Below are positions 44,312 through 54,707 of a stretch of 64,000 nt of DNA, in pieces. The stretch's first letter is position 1; the number at the start of each line of letters is the position of its first letter. The position numbers and the translations under genes were made by a program. The notes under the pieces were generated by a model, which was not told the origin of the DNA, searched no databases, and worked only from the letters and a program-made list of their open reading frames with translations. Source of the DNA: Burkholderiales bacterium (GTDB lineage Bacteria > Pseudomonadota > Gammaproteobacteria > Burkholderiales > Burkholderiaceae_C); assembly GCA_017307865.1 (NCBI GenBank), contig JAFKGE010000025.1:1-64000 (forward strand). The letters run 5' to 3'.

Positions 44312-44832
44312 GGCGCCACCTCCGCGCCCTTCAGGCCGTCGACCAACTGCTGCAGCTTGTCGTCGCTCATGAAGCTGCACATGCTGCGGTCGTTGACCAG
44401 CATCACCGGCGCATCGGCGCAGGCGCCCAGGCACTCGCAGTGCTGCAGGGTGAACAGGCCGTCGGGCGTGGTGTCGCCGTCGACGATGCCCAGCGTCTTT
44501 TCGAGATAGGCCAGCGCCTGCGCGCCGCCGCGCAGCTGACACGGCAGGTTGGTGCACACGTTCAGCTTGAAGCGGCCCACCGGCTGCTGGTTGAACATGT
44601 TGTAGAAGCTGGTGACCTCGTGCACGGCGATGGGCGGCATGCCGAGGTACTCGGCCACGGCCTTTTCCATCGCCGGGCTGACCCAGCCCTGCTCCTGCTG
44701 GGCGATGGTCAGGCAGGCGATCACGGCCGACTGCTTGCCCTCGGCCGGATACTTGGCCACTTCGCGCGCAAAGCGCTCACGCATGGACTCGGACAGCGCC
44801 GCCACGGGCGCGTCGGCAAGGGTTGCGCTCAT
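44308..44832 (-). CDS. nuoE: NADH-quinone oxidoreductase subunit E
   Basis: This 174-residue thioredoxin-like subunit holds a [2Fe-2S] cluster through CTNLPC and CECLGAC. It forms the NADH dehydrogenase module with NuoF. Both ends overlap neighbouring genes by 4 bp (nuoD upstream, nuoF downstream). Confidence 0.95.
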   Translation of the reverse strand: MSATLADAPVAALSESMRERFAREVAKYPAEGKQSAVIACLTIAQQEQGWVSPAMEKAVAEYLGMPPIAVHEVTSFYNMFNQQPVGRFKLNVCTNLPCQLRGGAQALAYLEKTLGIVDGDTTPDGLFTLQHCECLGACADAPVMLVNDRSMCSFMSDDKLQQLVDGLKGAEVAP

Positions 44833-46082
44833 CGATCAATTTCTCCAAACACGATGTCCAGCGTGCCAATGATGGCCACGGCGTCGGCCAGCATGTGGCC
44901 CCGGCACAGTTCGTCGAACGCGGACAGGTGGGCAAAGCCGGGCGGGCGAATCTTCAGGCGGTAGGGCTTGTTGGCGCCGTCGCTGATCAGGTAGATGCCG
45001 AACTCGCCCTTGGGGTGCTCGACCGCCGCGTAGGCCTCGCCCTCGGGCACGTGCATGCCCTCGGTGAACAGCTTGAAGTGGTGGATCAGGTCCTCCATGC
45101 CGTACTTCATGCGCTCGCGCTTGGGCGGGGCCACCTTGTGGTTGTCGATGATGACGGGGCCGGGGTTGGCGCGCAGCCAGTCGACGCACTGCTTGATGAT
45201 GCGGTTGGACTGGCGCATTTCCTCGACGCGCACCAGGTAGCGGTCGTAGCTGTCGCCCGTCTTGCCCACCGGAATGTCGAAATCGAGCTGGTCGTAGACC
45301 TCGTAGGGCTGCTTCTTGCGCAGGTCCCAGGCCACGCCCGAGCCGCGCAGCATGGGGCCGGTCAGCCCCAGGTTCATGGCGCGCTCGGCCGACACCACGC
45401 CGATGCCCACCAGGCGCTGCTTCCAGATGCGGTTTTCGGTCAGCAGCACCTCGTACTCGTCGACCAGCTTGGGAAAGCGCTGCGTGAAGTCCTCGATGAA
45501 GTCCAGCAGCGAGCCCTGGCGGTTGGCGTTGATGGCCGCCAGGCTGCGCGCCGAGCGCACCTTGCTGGCCTTGTACTGCGGCATGGTGTCCGGCAGGTCG
45601 CGGTACACCCCGCCCGGACGGAAGTAGGCGGCGTGCATGCGCGCGCCGGACACCGCCTCGTACATGTCGAACAGGTCTTCGCGCTCGCGGAAGGTGTAGA
45701 TCAGGACGGTCGAGCTGCCGCAGTCGTTGCCGTGCGAGCCCAGCCACATCAGGTGGTTGAGCAGGCGCGTGATCTCGGAGAACATCACGCGGATGTACTG
45801 CGCGCGCACCGGCACCTCGATGCCCAGCAACTTCTCGATCGCCAGGCAGTACGCGTGCTCGTTGCACATCATCGACACGTAGTCCAGCCGGTCCATGTAG
45901 GGCAGCGACTGAATGAAGGTCTTGTGCTCGGCCAGCTTCTCGGTGGCGCGGTGCAGCAGGCCGATGTGCGGGTCGGCGCGCTGCACCACCTCGCCGTCGA
46001 GTTCGAGCACCAGGCGCAGCACGCCGTGCGCGGCCGGGTGCTGAGGACCGAAGTTGAGGGTGTAGTTCTTGATCTGAGCCAT
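44829..46082 (-). CDS. nuoD: NADH-quinone oxidoreductase subunit D
   Basis: This 417-residue 49-kDa-type subunit forms the quinone-reduction site with NuoB. It begins [19 protein letters not shown], whose histidine lies in the quinone pocket, and later has [19 protein letters not shown] and [19 protein letters not shown]. NuoC and NuoD are separate genes here, unlike the fused form in E. coli. The start at ATG 46082 is five bases after nuoC ends. Confidence 0.96.
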   Translation of the reverse strand: MAQIKNYTLNFGPQHPAAHGVLRLVLELDGEVVQRADPHIGLLHRATEKLAEHKTFIQSLPYMDRLDYVSMMCNEHAYCLAIEKLLGIEVPVRAQYIRVMFSEITRLLNHLMWLGSHGNDCGSSTVLIYTFREREDLFDMYEAVSGARMHAAYFRPGGVYRDLPDTMPQYKASKVRSARSLAAINANRQGSLLDFIEDFTQRFPKLVDEYEVLLTENRIWKQRLVGIGVVSAERAMNLGLTGPMLRGSGVAWDLRKKQPYEVYDQLDFDIPVGKTGDSYDRYLVRVEEMRQSNRIIKQCVDWLRANPGPVIIDNHKVAPPKRERMKYGMEDLIHHFKLFTEGMHVPEGEAYAAVEHPKGEFGIYLISDGANKPYRLKIRPPGFAHLSAFDELCRGHMLADAVAIIGTLDIVFGEIDR

Positions 46083-46087
46083 GGTCT

Positions 46088-46696
46088 TCAGTGCAGCCCG
46101 CCGTAGTTGTCCTCGCGGATCACGCGCGGCACGACCTCGCGCGGCTCGATCGTGACGGGTTCGTAGATCACGCGCTGGCGCTCGGCGTCGTAGCGCATCT
46201 CGACGTGGCCCGACAGCGGAAAGTCCTTGCGGAAGGGGTGGCCGATGAAGCCGTAGTCGGTCAGGATGCGGCGCAGGTCGGTGTGGCCCTCGAACACGAT
46301 ACCGTACAGATCGAAGGCCTCGCGCTCGAACCAGTTGGCCGCGGCCCACAGGCCCTCGACGGACGGGATGACCGGGAACTCATCGTCGGGGCAGAACACC
46401 CGCACGCGCACGCGCTGGTTCAGGGTGACCGACAGCAGGTGCGTGACCACGGCAAAGCGCGGGCCTTGCCAGGCGCCGTCGCCGTAGGTGGAGTAGTCCA
46501 CCCCGCACAGGTCGATCAGCAGCTCGAAGCGGCAGGCCGGCGCGTCGCGCAGCGTCTGCATGGCCCGCAGGTAGTCGCCGGCCGCCACGATGGCGGTGAC
46601 CTCGCCGCGCGACACCGCCACGCTCTGCGCCAGCGCACCCAGGGCGGCGGCCACGTTGTCCTTCAGCGCCTCGGGCGCAATGGCATGTTCGGCCAT
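46088..46696 (-). CDS. nuoC: NADH-quinone oxidoreductase subunit C
   Basis: This 202-residue 30-kDa subunit of the peripheral arm shows the signature [20 protein letters not shown] and then [19 protein letters not shown]. It lies four bases downstream of nuoB and just before nuoD. Confidence 0.96.
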   Translation of the reverse strand: MAEHAIAPEALKDNVAAALGALAQSVAVSRGEVTAIVAAGDYLRAMQTLRDAPACRFELLIDLCGVDYSTYGDGAWQGPRFAVVTHLLSVTLNQRVRVRVFCPDDEFPVIPSVEGLWAAANWFEREAFDLYGIVFEGHTDLRRILTDYGFIGHPFRKDFPLSGHVEMRYDAERQRVIYEPVTIEPREVVPRVIREDNYGGLH

Positions 46697-46699
46697 GGG

Positions 46700-47179
46700 T
46701 CACACCCTCGCGATCGTGTGGGTGCGGCGCACCTTTTGCTGCAACTGGATGATGCCGTAGAGCAGCGCCTCGGCCGTGGGCGGGCAGCCCGGCACGTACA
46801 CGTCCACCGGGACGATGCGGTCGCAGCCGCGCACCACCGAGTAGCTGTAGTGGTAGTAGCCGCCGCCGTTGGCGCACGAGCCCATGGAGATGACCCAGCG
46901 CGGTTCGGCCATCTGGTCGTACACGCGGCGCAGCGCCGGCGCCATCTTGTTGCACAGCGTGCCGGCGACGATCATCAGGTCGGACTGGCGCGGGCTGGCG
47001 CGAAACACCTCGGCGCCGAAGCGCGCGATGTCGTAGCGGGCGGCGGCGGCGTGCATCATCTCGACGGCGCAGCACGCCAGCCCGAAGGTGACCGGCCACA
47101 GGGAGCCGGTCTTGGCCCAGTTGACGGCGGCATCGATGCCGGTCAACACGAAGCCCTTTTGTTGAAACTGTTCATTCAT
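46700..47179 (-). CDS. nuoB: NADH-quinone oxidoreductase subunit B
   Basis: This 159-residue subunit carries the terminal [4Fe-4S] cluster N2 that reduces quinone. Cysteines are seen in [12 protein letters not shown] (the tandem pair), [12 protein letters not shown] and [12 protein letters not shown]. It is 36 bp downstream of nuoA. Confidence 0.97.
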   Translation of the reverse strand: MNEQFQQKGFVLTGIDAAVNWAKTGSLWPVTFGLACCAVEMMHAAAARYDIARFGAEVFRASPRQSDLMIVAGTLCNKMAPALRRVYDQMAEPRWVISMGSCANGGGYYHYSYSVVRGCDRIVPVDVYVPGCPPTAEALLYGIIQLQQKVRRTHTIARV

Positions 47180-47215
47180 GAGCGTATTTCCTGAAGCCGA
47201 GTTGGGACGAGACCC

Positions 47216-47575
47216 TCACTCCCAGTCCAGTGCTCCCTTCTTCCATTCGTAGACAAAGCCCACCACCAGGATCGTCAGAAAGATGACGACGGCGGCAAAG
47301 CCGGTCGCGCCGACCTCCTTGACCGTCACCGCCCACGGAAAAAGGAAGGCGATCTCGAGGTCGAACAGGATGAACAGGATGGCCACGAGGTAGTAGCGCA
47401 CGTCGAACTTCATGCGTGCGTCCTCGAAGGCTTCGAATCCGCATTCGTAGGGAGCGTTCTTGGCCGGGTCGGCCTTGTGGGGCTTCAGGAAGGCCCCCAT
47501 TCCGAGACAAAGGGCTCCGACGGCCAGACCCACCAATATGAACAAGAAAACGGGAAGGTAGTCGGCCAGGTTCAT
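47216..47575 (-). CDS. nuoA: NADH-quinone oxidoreductase subunit A
   Basis: This 119-residue, three-helix membrane subunit opens the 14-gene complex I operon. The matrix-side loop [20 protein letters not shown] with its cysteine and the second segment [16 protein letters not shown] are conserved. The promoter must lie in the roughly 60 bp between nuoA and the tRNA-Leu gene, or transcription may continue from the tRNA/secG side. Confidence 0.96.
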   Translation of the reverse strand: MNLADYLPVFLFILVGLAVGALCLGMGAFLKPHKADPAKNAPYECGFEAFEDARMKFDVRYYLVAILFILFDLEIAFLFPWAVTVKEVGATGFAAVVIFLTILVVGFVYEWKKGALDWE

Positions 47576-47635
47576 CGTGCGCTCTCGGTTGCGGTGCCGG
47601 GACTTCGATTATTGATCCCCCGACCCTTGCGTGTC

Positions 47636-47720
47636 TGGTGCCGTCGGCGAGACTCGAACTCGCACAGCTTTCGCCACTACCCCCTCAAGATAGCGTGTCT
47701 ACCAATTCCACCACGACGGC
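47636..47720 (-). tRNA. tRNA-Leu (anticodon GAG)
   Basis: The 85-nt gene on the minus strand starts GCCGTCGTGGTGGAATTGG at 47720 and ends with an encoded CCA at 47636. The acceptor stem GCCGTCG/CGACGGC is perfect, the anticodon loop is TTGAGGG within CTATC/GGTAG, the long variable arm of a class II tRNA is present, and the T arm reads GCGAGTTCGAGTCTCGC. Confidence 0.96.
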
Positions 47721-47849
47721 ATTGTCGTCCCGAGGTTTCGAGTGGTCTCGACCACCTGCAAAACACGCTTCGGACAACTGTAAGAGTTTACCCTGAAAAA
47801 TGTCCAGTTCCTGCAAACGACCCAGCGCGCAGGCCAGTTTTGCGATGCG

Positions 47850-48305
47850 TCAACGGGTCGGAATCTGCGCCGCGCCCGAGGCCGGCACGGCCGGTGCGGC
47901 CGGCACGTTCGCGCTGGCTGCGGCGGCCGCCGGCACGGCGGTCGGAATGCCGGCGGCGGGGCCGGTGGACGGGGCCGCCGGCGCCTGCGATGCCGCCGGG
48001 GCCGGCGCCGTCACGGCCGCGCGCTCGAGCACGCTGCCGCCGGTGGGCTCGCTGCTGCGAATGCTGAAGCCGAAGTAGGCCAGTGCCAGCGTGCAGACAA
48101 AAAACACCGTGGCCAGCACCGCCGTGGCGCGCGACAGGAAGTTGGCGCTGCCCGAGGCGCCGAACAGGCTGCCCGAACTGCCGCTGCCGAAGGCCGCGCC
48201 CATGTCGGCGCCCTTGCCGTGCTGCATCAGGATCAGGCCGACCATGGCCAGGGCCGAGACGATCTGCAGCACCAGCACCAGGTTCAATACGAAGTTCATT
48301 CCCAT
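47850..48305 (-). CDS. secG: Preprotein translocase subunit SecG
   Basis: This protein of about 150 residues is the small SecYEG subunit. Two membrane helices are visible (FVLNLVLVLQIVSALAMVGL, then ATAVLATVFFVCTLALAYFG) around the conserved QHGKGADMGAAFGSGSSGS loop. The C-terminal 65 residues are an Ala/Pro-rich tail, typical of beta-proteobacteria. Either ATG 48305 or 48299 could be the start. Confidence 0.93.
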   Translation of the reverse strand: MGMNFVLNLVLVLQIVSALAMVGLILMQHGKGADMGAAFGSGSSGSLFGASGSANFLSRATAVLATVFFVCTLALAYFGFSIRSSEPTGGSVLERAAVTAPAPAASQAPAAPSTGPAAGIPTAVPAAAAASANVPAAPAVPASGAAQIPTR

Positions 48306-48307
48306 TC

Positions 48308-48364
48308 AATCACTCCAAATTCAATAGCACGTTGCGCGTGCCAATCAAGCGGCGGCGCCAATAA
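48308..48364 (-). repeat. AGCTATC-type interspersed repeat (divergent copy) across the tpiA 3' end
   Basis: On the minus strand the element reads TTATTGGCGCCGCCGCTTG, ATTGGCACGCG and CAACGTGCTATTGAATTTGG. Its first third codes for the last residues and stop of tpiA, and the rest fills the gap to secG, supplying GGAG near the secG start. Confidence 0.5.
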
Positions 48365-49091
48365 TCGTCAAAAAGTCGGGCGCCTTCAGCGCCGCGCCGC
48401 CGATCAGCCCGCCGTCGATGTCGGGCTGCGCCAGCAAGGCTTGGGCATTGGCCGCGTTCATGCTGCCGCCATACAACAGGCGCACCTGGCGCGCCGCAGT
48501 GGCATCGGCGGCCGCCAGTTGCGCGCGCAGCAGCGCATGCACCTGCTGCGCCTGCTCGGGCGTGGCCGTCTGGCCGGTGCCGATGGCCCACACGGGCTCG
48601 TAGGCCACCACGATGTCGGCCAGGCGCGCCGCGTTGACGGCGATCGCCGCCGACAGCTGCCGCTGCACGATGAACCCGGTCAGGCCCTGCTCGCGCTCGA
48701 CCAGCGTCTCGCCCACGCACACAATGGGCGTGATGCCGGCGGCCAGCGCCTGCTGCGCCTTGCGCGCCACCAGCAGGTCGCTCTCGCCCTGGTACTGGCG
48801 CCGCTCGCTGTGGCCGACGATGGCGTAGCGCACGCCGAACTCGGCCAGCATCGCGGCCGACACGTTGCCGGTGTAGGCGCCGCCGGCCTGCTCGGACACG
48901 TCCTGCGCGCCCAGCGCGATGGCGTCGCAGCCCGCCAGCAGTTGCTGCACCTGGGCCAGGTAGGCCGCGGGCGGACACACCAGCACCTCGCAGGCGGGCG
49001 TGCCGACGCCGACGCGCAGCGCCTGCACCAGCGCCTGGTTGGCGGCCAGGCTGCCGTTCATCTTCCAGTTGCCGGCAATCAGCTTGCGCAT
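48345..49091 (-). CDS. tpiA: Triose-phosphate isomerase
   Basis: This 248-residue glycolytic enzyme interconverts dihydroxyacetone phosphate and glyceraldehyde 3-phosphate. Catalytic residues are in GNWKMNG (Lys), VGHSERR (His) and [12 protein letters not shown] (Glu). The start at 49091 shares a base with the stop of the quinone oxidoreductase gene. The C-terminal [10 protein letters not shown] lies in a repeat element. Confidence 0.96.
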   Translation of the reverse strand: MRKLIAGNWKMNGSLAANQALVQALRVGVGTPACEVLVCPPAAYLAQVQQLLAGCDAIALGAQDVSEQAGGAYTGNVSAAMLAEFGVRYAIVGHSERRQYQGESDLLVARKAQQALAAGITPIVCVGETLVEREQGLTGFIVQRQLSAAIAVNAARLADIVVAYEPVWAIGTGQTATPEQAQQVHALLRAQLAAADATAARQVRLLYGGSMNAANAQALLAQPDIDGGLIGGAALKAPDFLTIIGAAA

Positions 49092-50116
49092 CACTCGGCC
49101 TTCCAGGTCAGGACGATCTTGCCGACGTGCTGGCCGCCCTGCATCAGCGCATGCGCACGCGCGGCGCCGCTGGGCAGGCCGGCCGCCGGCTCGAGCGCGG
49201 CGAACTGCGCGTGCACGATGGGCTTGACGCGGCCCTGCTCCAGCCAGGGCCACACGCGCTGGCGCAACGCCTGCGCGATGGCGCCCTTGAAGGCCACGGG
49301 CCGCACGCGCAGGGTCGAGCCGGTGATCGTCAGGCGCCGGCGCAGCACCAGGCCGGCGTCGAACTGCGCCTTGACGCCTCCCTGCACCGCGATGATGACC
49401 AGGCGCCCCTCCTCGGCCAGGCACGCCACCTCGCGCGCCACGTAGTCGCCCGCCACCATGTCCAGGATGACGTTGGCGCCGCGCCCGCCGGTCAGGCGCA
49501 GCACCTCGGCGGCGAAGTCGGCGCTCTTGTAGTTGATGGCGTGGTCGGCGCCCAGGCTCAGGCAGGCGGCGCACTTCTCGTCGCTGCCTGCCGTGGCGAT
49601 CACGGTGGCGCCCGCCGCCTTGGCCAGCTGGATGGCCGTCACGCCAATGCCGCTGGTGCCGCCCTGGATCAGCAGCGTCTCGCCCGCCTGCAGGCGGCCG
49701 CGATCGAACACGTTGCTCCAGACGGTGAAGTAGGTTTCGGGCAGGCTGGCCGCCTCGACGTCGCCGAGGCCCTTGGGCACCGGCAGGCACTGCGGCACCG
49801 GGGCGACGCAGTATTCGGCATAGCCGCCGCCGGCCACCAGCGCGCACACGCGATCGCCCACCTGCAAGCCAGCGGCCTGCAGCGCGGCCGCGTCGCCGGC
49901 TTCGATGACGCCCGCCACTTCCAGGCCGGGCAGGTCCGACGCGCCGGGCGGCGGCGGATAGTGGCCCATGCGCTGCAGCACGTCGGGGCGGTTGACGCCC
50001 GACGCATGCACGCGAATCAGCGCCTCGCCGGCGCCGGCCACGGGCCGGGGGCGCTGCGCGGGCACCAGCACCTCGGGCGCGCCCGGCGTGCTGATTTCAA
50101 TGCAGTTCATCGTCAT
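49091..50116 (-). CDS. NAD(P)H:quinone oxidoreductase, PIG3-like medium-chain dehydrogenase
   Basis: This 341-residue zinc-independent medium-chain reductase reduces quinones or related enones with NADPH. The GroES-like domain begins [20 protein letters not shown], and the Rossmann domain has [20 protein letters not shown]. The TIG3/PIG3 type is suggested by the [20 protein letters not shown] segment. Two ATGs six bases apart (50116 and 50110) can start it. It is co-transcribed with tpiA and secG. Confidence 0.88.
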   Translation of the reverse strand: MTMNCIEISTPGAPEVLVPAQRPRPVAGAGEALIRVHASGVNRPDVLQRMGHYPPPPGASDLPGLEVAGVIEAGDAAALQAAGLQVGDRVCALVAGGGYAEYCVAPVPQCLPVPKGLGDVEAASLPETYFTVWSNVFDRGRLQAGETLLIQGGTSGIGVTAIQLAKAAGATVIATAGSDEKCAACLSLGADHAINYKSADFAAEVLRLTGGRGANVILDMVAGDYVAREVACLAEEGRLVIIAVQGGVKAQFDAGLVLRRRLTITGSTLRVRPVAFKGAIAQALRQRVWPWLEQGRVKPIVHAQFAALEPAAGLPSGAARAHALMQGGQHVGKIVLTWKAE

Positions 50117-50167
50117 GTCGGTCAGGCGCCGCTGCGGCCCGGCGCGGGCCGCGCGGGCGCCTTGTGA

Positions 50168-52471
50168 TCAGGCCGCGGGATGCGTGGAGTCGTCGGCCGG
50201 CGTGTCGGCTGCCGGCGATTCGGCGCGGGGCGCGCGCTCCTCGCGCGGGGCACGCTCGCCCCGGTCTTCGCGCGGGCCACGGTCACCACGGTCACCGCGG
50301 TCGCCACGCGGCGGGCGATCGCCACGCTCGCGGTATTCGCGCGGCGGGCGGTCTTCCATGCCCTCGGGGCGATCCAGCAGCGCCTTCATCGACAGCTTGA
50401 TGCGGCCCTTGTCGTCGGTCTCCAGCACCTTGACGCGCACCACCTGGCCTTCCTGCAGGTAGTCGCTGACCTTCTCGACGCGCTCGTGCGCGATCTGGCT
50501 GATGTGCAGCAGGCCGTCCTTGCCGGGCAGGATGTTGACCAGCGCGCCGAAGTCCAGCAGCTTGGTGACCGGGCCCTCGTAGACCTTGCCCACCTCCGCC
50601 TCGGCGGTGATCTCGGTGATGCGGCGCTTGGCCTCGTCGGCCTTGGCGGCGTCGTTGCTGGCGATGGTGATGGTGCCGTCTTCGCCGATGTCGATCGTGG
50701 TGCCGGTTTCTTCCGTCAGCATGCGGATGGTGGCGCCGCCCTTGCCGATCACGTCGCGGATCTTCTCGGGGTTGATCTTCATCGTGTAGAGCTTGGGCGC
50801 CCACGAGCTGATCTCGGCGCGCGCCTCGCCCATGGCGTCCTGCATCTTGCCCAGGATGTGCATGCGCGCCTCTTTGGCCTGCGCCAGCGCCACCTGCATG
50901 ATTTCCTTGGTGATGCCCTGGATCTTGATGTCCATCTGCAGGGCGGTGATGCCGTTGGTGGTGCCGGCCACCTTGAAGTCCATGTCGCCCAGGTGATCCT
51001 CATCGCCCAGGATGTCGGTCAGCACGGCGAACTTGTTGTCCTCTTTGATGAGGCCCATGGCGATGCCGGCCACGTGCGCCTTCATGGGCACGCCGGCGTC
51101 CATCAGCGACAGGCAACCGCCGCACACCGAGGCCATCGAGCTGGAGCCGTTGGACTCGGTGATCTCGCTCACCACGCGGATGGTGTAGGGAAACTCGTCG
51201 CGCGCCGGCAGCAGCGGGATCAGCGCGCGCTTGGCCAGGCGGCCGTGGCCGACTTCGCGGCGCTTGGTCGAGCCCATGCGGCCCACCTCGCCGGTGGCGA
51301 AGGGCGGCATGTTGTAGTGGAACAAGAAGTGGTCCTCGAACTCGCCGGCCAGCGCGTCGATGCGCTGTGCGTCGCGGTCGGTGCCCAGGGTGGTGACCAC
51401 CAGCGCCTGCGTCTCGCCGCGCGTGAACAGCGCCGAGCCGTGGGTGCGCGGCAGCACGCCGTTGCGGATTTCGATGGGGCGCACGGTGCGCGTGTCGCGG
51501 CCGTCGATGCGCGGCTCGCCGGCCAGGATCTGGCTGCGCACGATGCGCGCCTCCAGGCCGAACATCAGATCGCTCACCTTGGCGGCGTCGAAGGCCACGC
51601 CCTCGGCCTTGAGCTGCTCCAGCACGCTGCTGCTTGCCTCGCGCAGGGCCTGGGTGCGGGCCTGCTTGCTGCGGATTTGATAGGCCGCGCGCAGCTTGGC
51701 CTCGGCTAGGCCCTCCACCTTGGAGATGAAGGCCTCGTCGCGGGCCTCGGGCGCCCAGGTGCCGTTGTCGACCCACAGCGGCTTGCCGGCCTCGCGCGCC
51801 AGCTCATGGATGGCGTTGATGGCGATCTTGCCCTGCTCGTGGCCGAACACCACGGCGCCCAGCATCACGTCCTCGGACAGCTGGTAGGCCTCGGACTCGA
51901 CCATCAGCACGGCCGCCTCGGTGCCCGCCACCACCAGGTCGAGCTGGCTGTTCTTGCGCGCGCTCTGGCCGGGGTTGAGCACGTATTCGCCGTTGATGTA
52001 GCCCACGCGCGCCGCGCCGATCGGGCCGTTGAACGGAATGCCCGAGATGGTGAGCGCCGCGCTCACGCCGATCATGGCGGCGATGTCGGCATCGACCTCG
52101 GGGTTGAGCGAGACGGTGTGGATGACCACGTGCACCTCGTTCAAAAAGCCCTCGGCGAACAGCGGGCGGATCGGGCGGTCGATCAGGCGGCTGGTCAGCG
52201 TCTCCAGCTCGCTGGGCTTGGCCTCGCGCTTGAAGAAACTGCCCGGGATCTTGCCCGCGGCGTAGGTCTTCTCGATGTAGTCCACCGTCAGCGGGAAGAA
52301 GTCCTGCCCCGGCTTGGCGCTCTTGCTGGCCACCACCGTGGCCAGGATGACGGTGCCGTCGATGTTGACCAGCACGGCGCCGGTGGCCTGGCGGGCGATC
52401 TCGCCCGTTTCCATGACGACCGTCTTGTCGCCCCACTGGAAGGACTTGGTGACTTTGTTGAACAAGCTCAT
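50168..52471 (-). CDS. pnp: Polyribonucleotide nucleotidyltransferase (PNPase)
   Basis: This 767-residue phosphorolytic 3'-5' exoribonuclease has two RNase PH-like domains (GRSVNPHDS-like first domain; [19 protein letters not shown] in the second), a KH domain ([20 protein letters not shown]) and an S1 domain ([20 protein letters not shown]). The C-terminal 70 residues are an Arg/Asp/Gly-rich tail with repeated GDR-type units that probably bind RNA or degradosome partners. It follows rpsO, as usual, but with a 214-bp gap holding the rpsO terminator and a repeat. Confidence 0.97.
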   Translation of the reverse strand: MSLFNKVTKSFQWGDKTVVMETGEIARQATGAVLVNIDGTVILATVVASKSAKPGQDFFPLTVDYIEKTYAAGKIPGSFFKREAKPSELETLTSRLIDRPIRPLFAEGFLNEVHVVIHTVSLNPEVDADIAAMIGVSAALTISGIPFNGPIGAARVGYINGEYVLNPGQSARKNSQLDLVVAGTEAAVLMVESEAYQLSEDVMLGAVVFGHEQGKIAINAIHELAREAGKPLWVDNGTWAPEARDEAFISKVEGLAEAKLRAAYQIRSKQARTQALREASSSVLEQLKAEGVAFDAAKVSDLMFGLEARIVRSQILAGEPRIDGRDTRTVRPIEIRNGVLPRTHGSALFTRGETQALVVTTLGTDRDAQRIDALAGEFEDHFLFHYNMPPFATGEVGRMGSTKRREVGHGRLAKRALIPLLPARDEFPYTIRVVSEITESNGSSSMASVCGGCLSLMDAGVPMKAHVAGIAMGLIKEDNKFAVLTDILGDEDHLGDMDFKVAGTTNGITALQMDIKIQGITKEIMQVALAQAKEARMHILGKMQDAMGEARAEISSWAPKLYTMKINPEKIRDVIGKGGATIRMLTEETGTTIDIGEDGTITIASNDAAKADEAKRRITEITAEAEVGKVYEGPVTKLLDFGALVNILPGKDGLLHISQIAHERVEKVSDYLQEGQVVRVKVLETDDKGRIKLSMKALLDRPEGMEDRPPREYRERGDRPPRGDRGDRGDRGPREDRGERAPREERAPRAESPAADTPADDSTHPAA

Positions 52472-52477
52472 GTTTGC

Positions 52478-52530
52478 TCCTTGATTGATAGCTATTGGCG
52501 CAGATTACGTCTGCGCTGGAGCCGGATTCG
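52478..52530 (-). repeat. AGCTATC-type interspersed repeat in the pnp leader
   Basis: On the minus strand the element reads CCGGCTCCAGCGCAGACG, TAATCTGCGCCAATAGC and TATCAATCAAGGAG, ending with the AAGGAG ribosome site of pnp and the ATG seven bases on. Confidence 0.6.
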
Positions 52531-52629
52531 GTTCAGAACACGATGCCATTCCAGAAACGCCGCGCGCGGCGGGCGCCCGGCCTTGTGGAATGACACAGCT
52601 TCAGCTTCTGAACACCGCGATCCGGAGAA

Positions 52630-52670
52630 AAAAGACAAAAACGCCTGAGCCTTGGGGGCGTCAGGCGTTT
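52630..52670 (-). terminator. Rho-independent terminator of rpsO
   Basis: A stem of about 10 bp (AAACGCCTGA at 52670-52661 with TCAGGCGTTT at 52648-52639, minus strand) is followed by TTTGTCTTTTTTCTCC. It starts 16 bp after the rpsO stop. Confidence 0.85.
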
Positions 52671-52685
52671 GTCGTGCTCATGCGC

Positions 52686-52952
52686 TTACTTGCGCAGACC
52701 CAGCTTGGCGATCAGGGCCAGGTAGCGGTCGGCGTCCTTGCCCTTGAGGTAGTCCAGCAGCTTGCGGCGGCGGCTGACCATGCGCAGCAGGCCGCGGCGA
52801 CCGTGGTGGTCCTTGGCGTGCTCCTTGAAGTGCGGGGTCAGCTCGTTGATGCGGGCCGTCAGGATGGCCACCTGCACCTCGGGGCTGCCGGTGTCGTTGC
52901 CCGCGCGGGCGTTGTCCTTGACCACGGCGGCCTTGTTCTCTTTGGAGATCAT
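52686..52952 (-). CDS. rpsO: 30S ribosomal protein S15
   Basis: This 88-residue primary 16S rRNA-binding protein shows [40 protein letters not shown] and [13 protein letters not shown]. The ATG at 52952 is at the expected position; frames open further upstream lack a ribosome site. It precedes pnp as in most Proteobacteria. Confidence 0.97.
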   Translation of the reverse strand: MISKENKAAVVKDNARAGNDTGSPEVQVAILTARINELTPHFKEHAKDHHGRRGLLRMVSRRRKLLDYLKGKDADRYLALIAKLGLRK

Positions 52953-53099
52953 TTCAATGTCCTTGTTCCAAATGATTTGACTTGCGCGGCGCGCCGGAAC
53001 TGCGCGCCGCGTGCGTTTGTGCGAAATGCAAAACCTGTGGATTATAGCCCGCAGGACACGGGCGACGCCCGGGAAACCCACGCGCCGCGCGCAGGCCCT

Positions 53100-54266
53100 T
53101 CAGCCCTGCCCCGCCAGCCAGTCGCGCAGGCGCTGCACGCCCTGCCCCAGCCGCGCCACGTCCTTGGACGCGAAGCACCAGCGCAGCCAGCCGTCGGCCT
53201 CGGGGGCGAAGGCCACGCCGGGGGCCAGGCCCAGGCCGGCCTCGGCCACCAGGCGCTTGGCCAGCGCCAGCGAATCGTCGAAACCGTCGATGCGCAAGAA
53301 GGCGTACATGCCGCCGGGCGCGGCGCAGGTAGTGACGCCCGGCACGGCCTGCAGCAGCGGCACCAGGGTGTCGCGGCACTGGCGCAGGTGGGCCACGATG
53401 CGCGGCGTGATGGTGTCGGTCTGCGCCAGCGCGGCCAGCGCCGCGCGCTGCACGAACACCGGCGCGCAGGAGGTGTTGAACTCCAGCAGCTTGCCCATCT
53501 GCGGCGTCATGGCGGGCGGCATGGTCAGCCAGCCCAGGCGCCAGCCGGTCATCAGGAAGGCCTTGGAAAAGCTCTGCACCGCCACCAGCCGGTCGTCGGC
53601 GCTGGCAATGTCCAGAAAGGACGAAGCCGCGCCGCTCGGCGTGTCGCCCCTGTAGTACAGGCGCTCGTACACCTCGTCGGCCAGGATCCAGGTGCCCGTC
53701 TCGCGGCAGCGCGCCAGGATGGCCTGCTGCTCGGCGCGCGTCAGCGTCCAGCCCGTGGGGTTGTTGGGCGAATTGACGATCAGCAGCCTGGTTTGCGGCG
53801 TGATGGCGGCCAGCAACGCGGGCAAATCCAGCGCCCAGGCGCCTTCGGGCTGCGGCTTGAGCGCCACGCAACGCAGGTGCGCGCCCAGGATCACCGGCTG
53901 CGCCGTCAGGTTGGGCCACACGGGCGTGACGGCGAGCACCTCGTCGCCGGCGTCCACCAGCATCTGCACCGCCAGCATCAGCGCGTTGACGCCGCCCGAG
54001 GTGATGGCGATGCGCTCGGCCGCGATCGGCCCGTGCAGGCGGCTGGCGTAGTCGGCCACGGCCTGGCGCAGCTCGGGCAGGCCCAGGTTGTGCGAATAAA
54101 AGGTCTCGCCCGCCTGCAGCGCGGCCACGGCGGCGGCGCGCACCGGCTCGGGCGTGATTTCGTCGCTTTCGCCAAACCAGAACGGCAACACGTCGGCGCG
54201 GCCCATGCCGGCGTTGGCCACTTCACGGATCTTGGATTCTTCGAGGTTCAGGATGGCTTGACGCAT
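53100..54266 (-). CDS. Class I/II pyridoxal-phosphate aminotransferase
   Basis: This 388-residue fold-type I aminotransferase has the PLP lysine in VQSFSKAFLMTGWRLGWLTM, the aspartate and tyrosine segment ILADEVYERLYY, and NSPNNPTGWTLT. The family includes aspartate, aromatic and N-succinyldiaminopimelate aminotransferases; the FWFGESDEITPEPVR start is typical of the general AspC/ArAT-like group. Substrate cannot be assigned. It is followed by rpsO with about 150 bp between, and is divergent from the small secreted protein gene. Confidence 0.88.
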   Translation of the reverse strand: MRQAILNLEESKIREVANAGMGRADVLPFWFGESDEITPEPVRAAAVAALQAGETFYSHNLGLPELRQAVADYASRLHGPIAAERIAITSGGVNALMLAVQMLVDAGDEVLAVTPVWPNLTAQPVILGAHLRCVALKPQPEGAWALDLPALLAAITPQTRLLIVNSPNNPTGWTLTRAEQQAILARCRETGTWILADEVYERLYYRGDTPSGAASSFLDIASADDRLVAVQSFSKAFLMTGWRLGWLTMPPAMTPQMGKLLEFNTSCAPVFVQRAALAALAQTDTITPRIVAHLRQCRDTLVPLLQAVPGVTTCAAPGGMYAFLRIDGFDDSLALAKRLVAEAGLGLAPGVAFAPEADGWLRWCFASKDVARLGQGVQRLRDWLAGQG

Positions 54267-54356
54267 GGCAGCACGGCTTTTCTAATGCAATGAAGCGCGT
54301 GAGCATCGCACACTTGAGGGCGCCGCGCTGGCCCACAACACCCGGGAGGACTCGCC

Positions 54357-54641
54357 ATGCAGCCCATCAACCGCCGACTCGCCGCCGGCACCCTGTTCTT
54401 GTCCTTGCTGGGCGCGCTGCCCGCCGCGCAGGCCGAGTCCACGCGCCGCAAGAAGGGCGGGACCAAGGCCGCATCGCGCAGCGGCGCCGGCTCGCGCGGC
54501 GTGCGCCTCAAGCCCTCGCCGCGCACCACCTACGCCAACGGCGACACCCCGGCCGAGCGCCAGCGCAACGAAGACGCCCGCCTGCGCCGCGAATGCCGCG
54601 GCCGGCCCAACTCGGGCGCCTGCCTGGGCTATACCCAGTAG
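54357..54641 (+). CDS. Small secreted basic protein of unknown function
   Basis: This 94-residue protein has a clear signal peptide (AAGTLFLSLLGALPAAQAES, cleavage after AQA at about residue 26). The mature part is strongly basic (STRRKKGGTKAASRS) and ends in a cysteine-containing NEDARLRRECRGRPNSGA segment with two cysteines (about residues 80 and 88). The ATG at 54357 is preceded by GGGAGGA, a good ribosome site, and codon use is like that of its neighbours. I do not recognise the family. It is convergent with degP across a strong terminator. Confidence 0.7.
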   Translation: MQPINRRLAAGTLFLSLLGALPAAQAESTRRKKGGTKAASRSGAGSRGVRLKPSPRTTYANGDTPAERQRNEDARLRRECRGRPNSGACLGYTQ

Positions 54642-54674
54642 CCGGGCGGCGCTCCGACCGCTCCTGAAAAAAGA

Positions 54675-54707
54675 GCTGCCGGCGCTTGATGCACAAGCGC
54701 CGGCAGC
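54675..54707 (-). terminator. Terminator of degP, formed by an interspersed repeat
   Basis: A perfect 14-bp stem (54675-54688 with 54694-54707, GCTGCCGGCGCTTG/CAAGCGCCGGCAGC, loop of 5) is followed on the minus strand by TCTTTTTTCAGG. The whole stretch 54661-54722 reads TTTCAGGTCAAATCGG through to AGCTCTTTTTTCAGGAG on the minus strand, the pattern of the AGCTATC-type repeat. Confidence 0.85.

Noticed and set aside
42959-44557. Longer nuoF start at 44557
   Set aside because: It would overlap nuoE for over 200 bp; ATG 44311 overlaps the nuoE stop and gives the usual N-terminus.
36000-46200. Very long open frames on the plus strand opposite nuoL, nuoG and nuoD
   Set aside because: They lie antisense to conserved complex I genes and are rich in His, Gln and Arg, as expected from complementing GC-biased codons.
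47216-47635. Putative nuo attenuator in the leader upstream of nuoA
   Set aside because: I found no stable hairpin with a T-run; only the tRNA gene is supported in the region.
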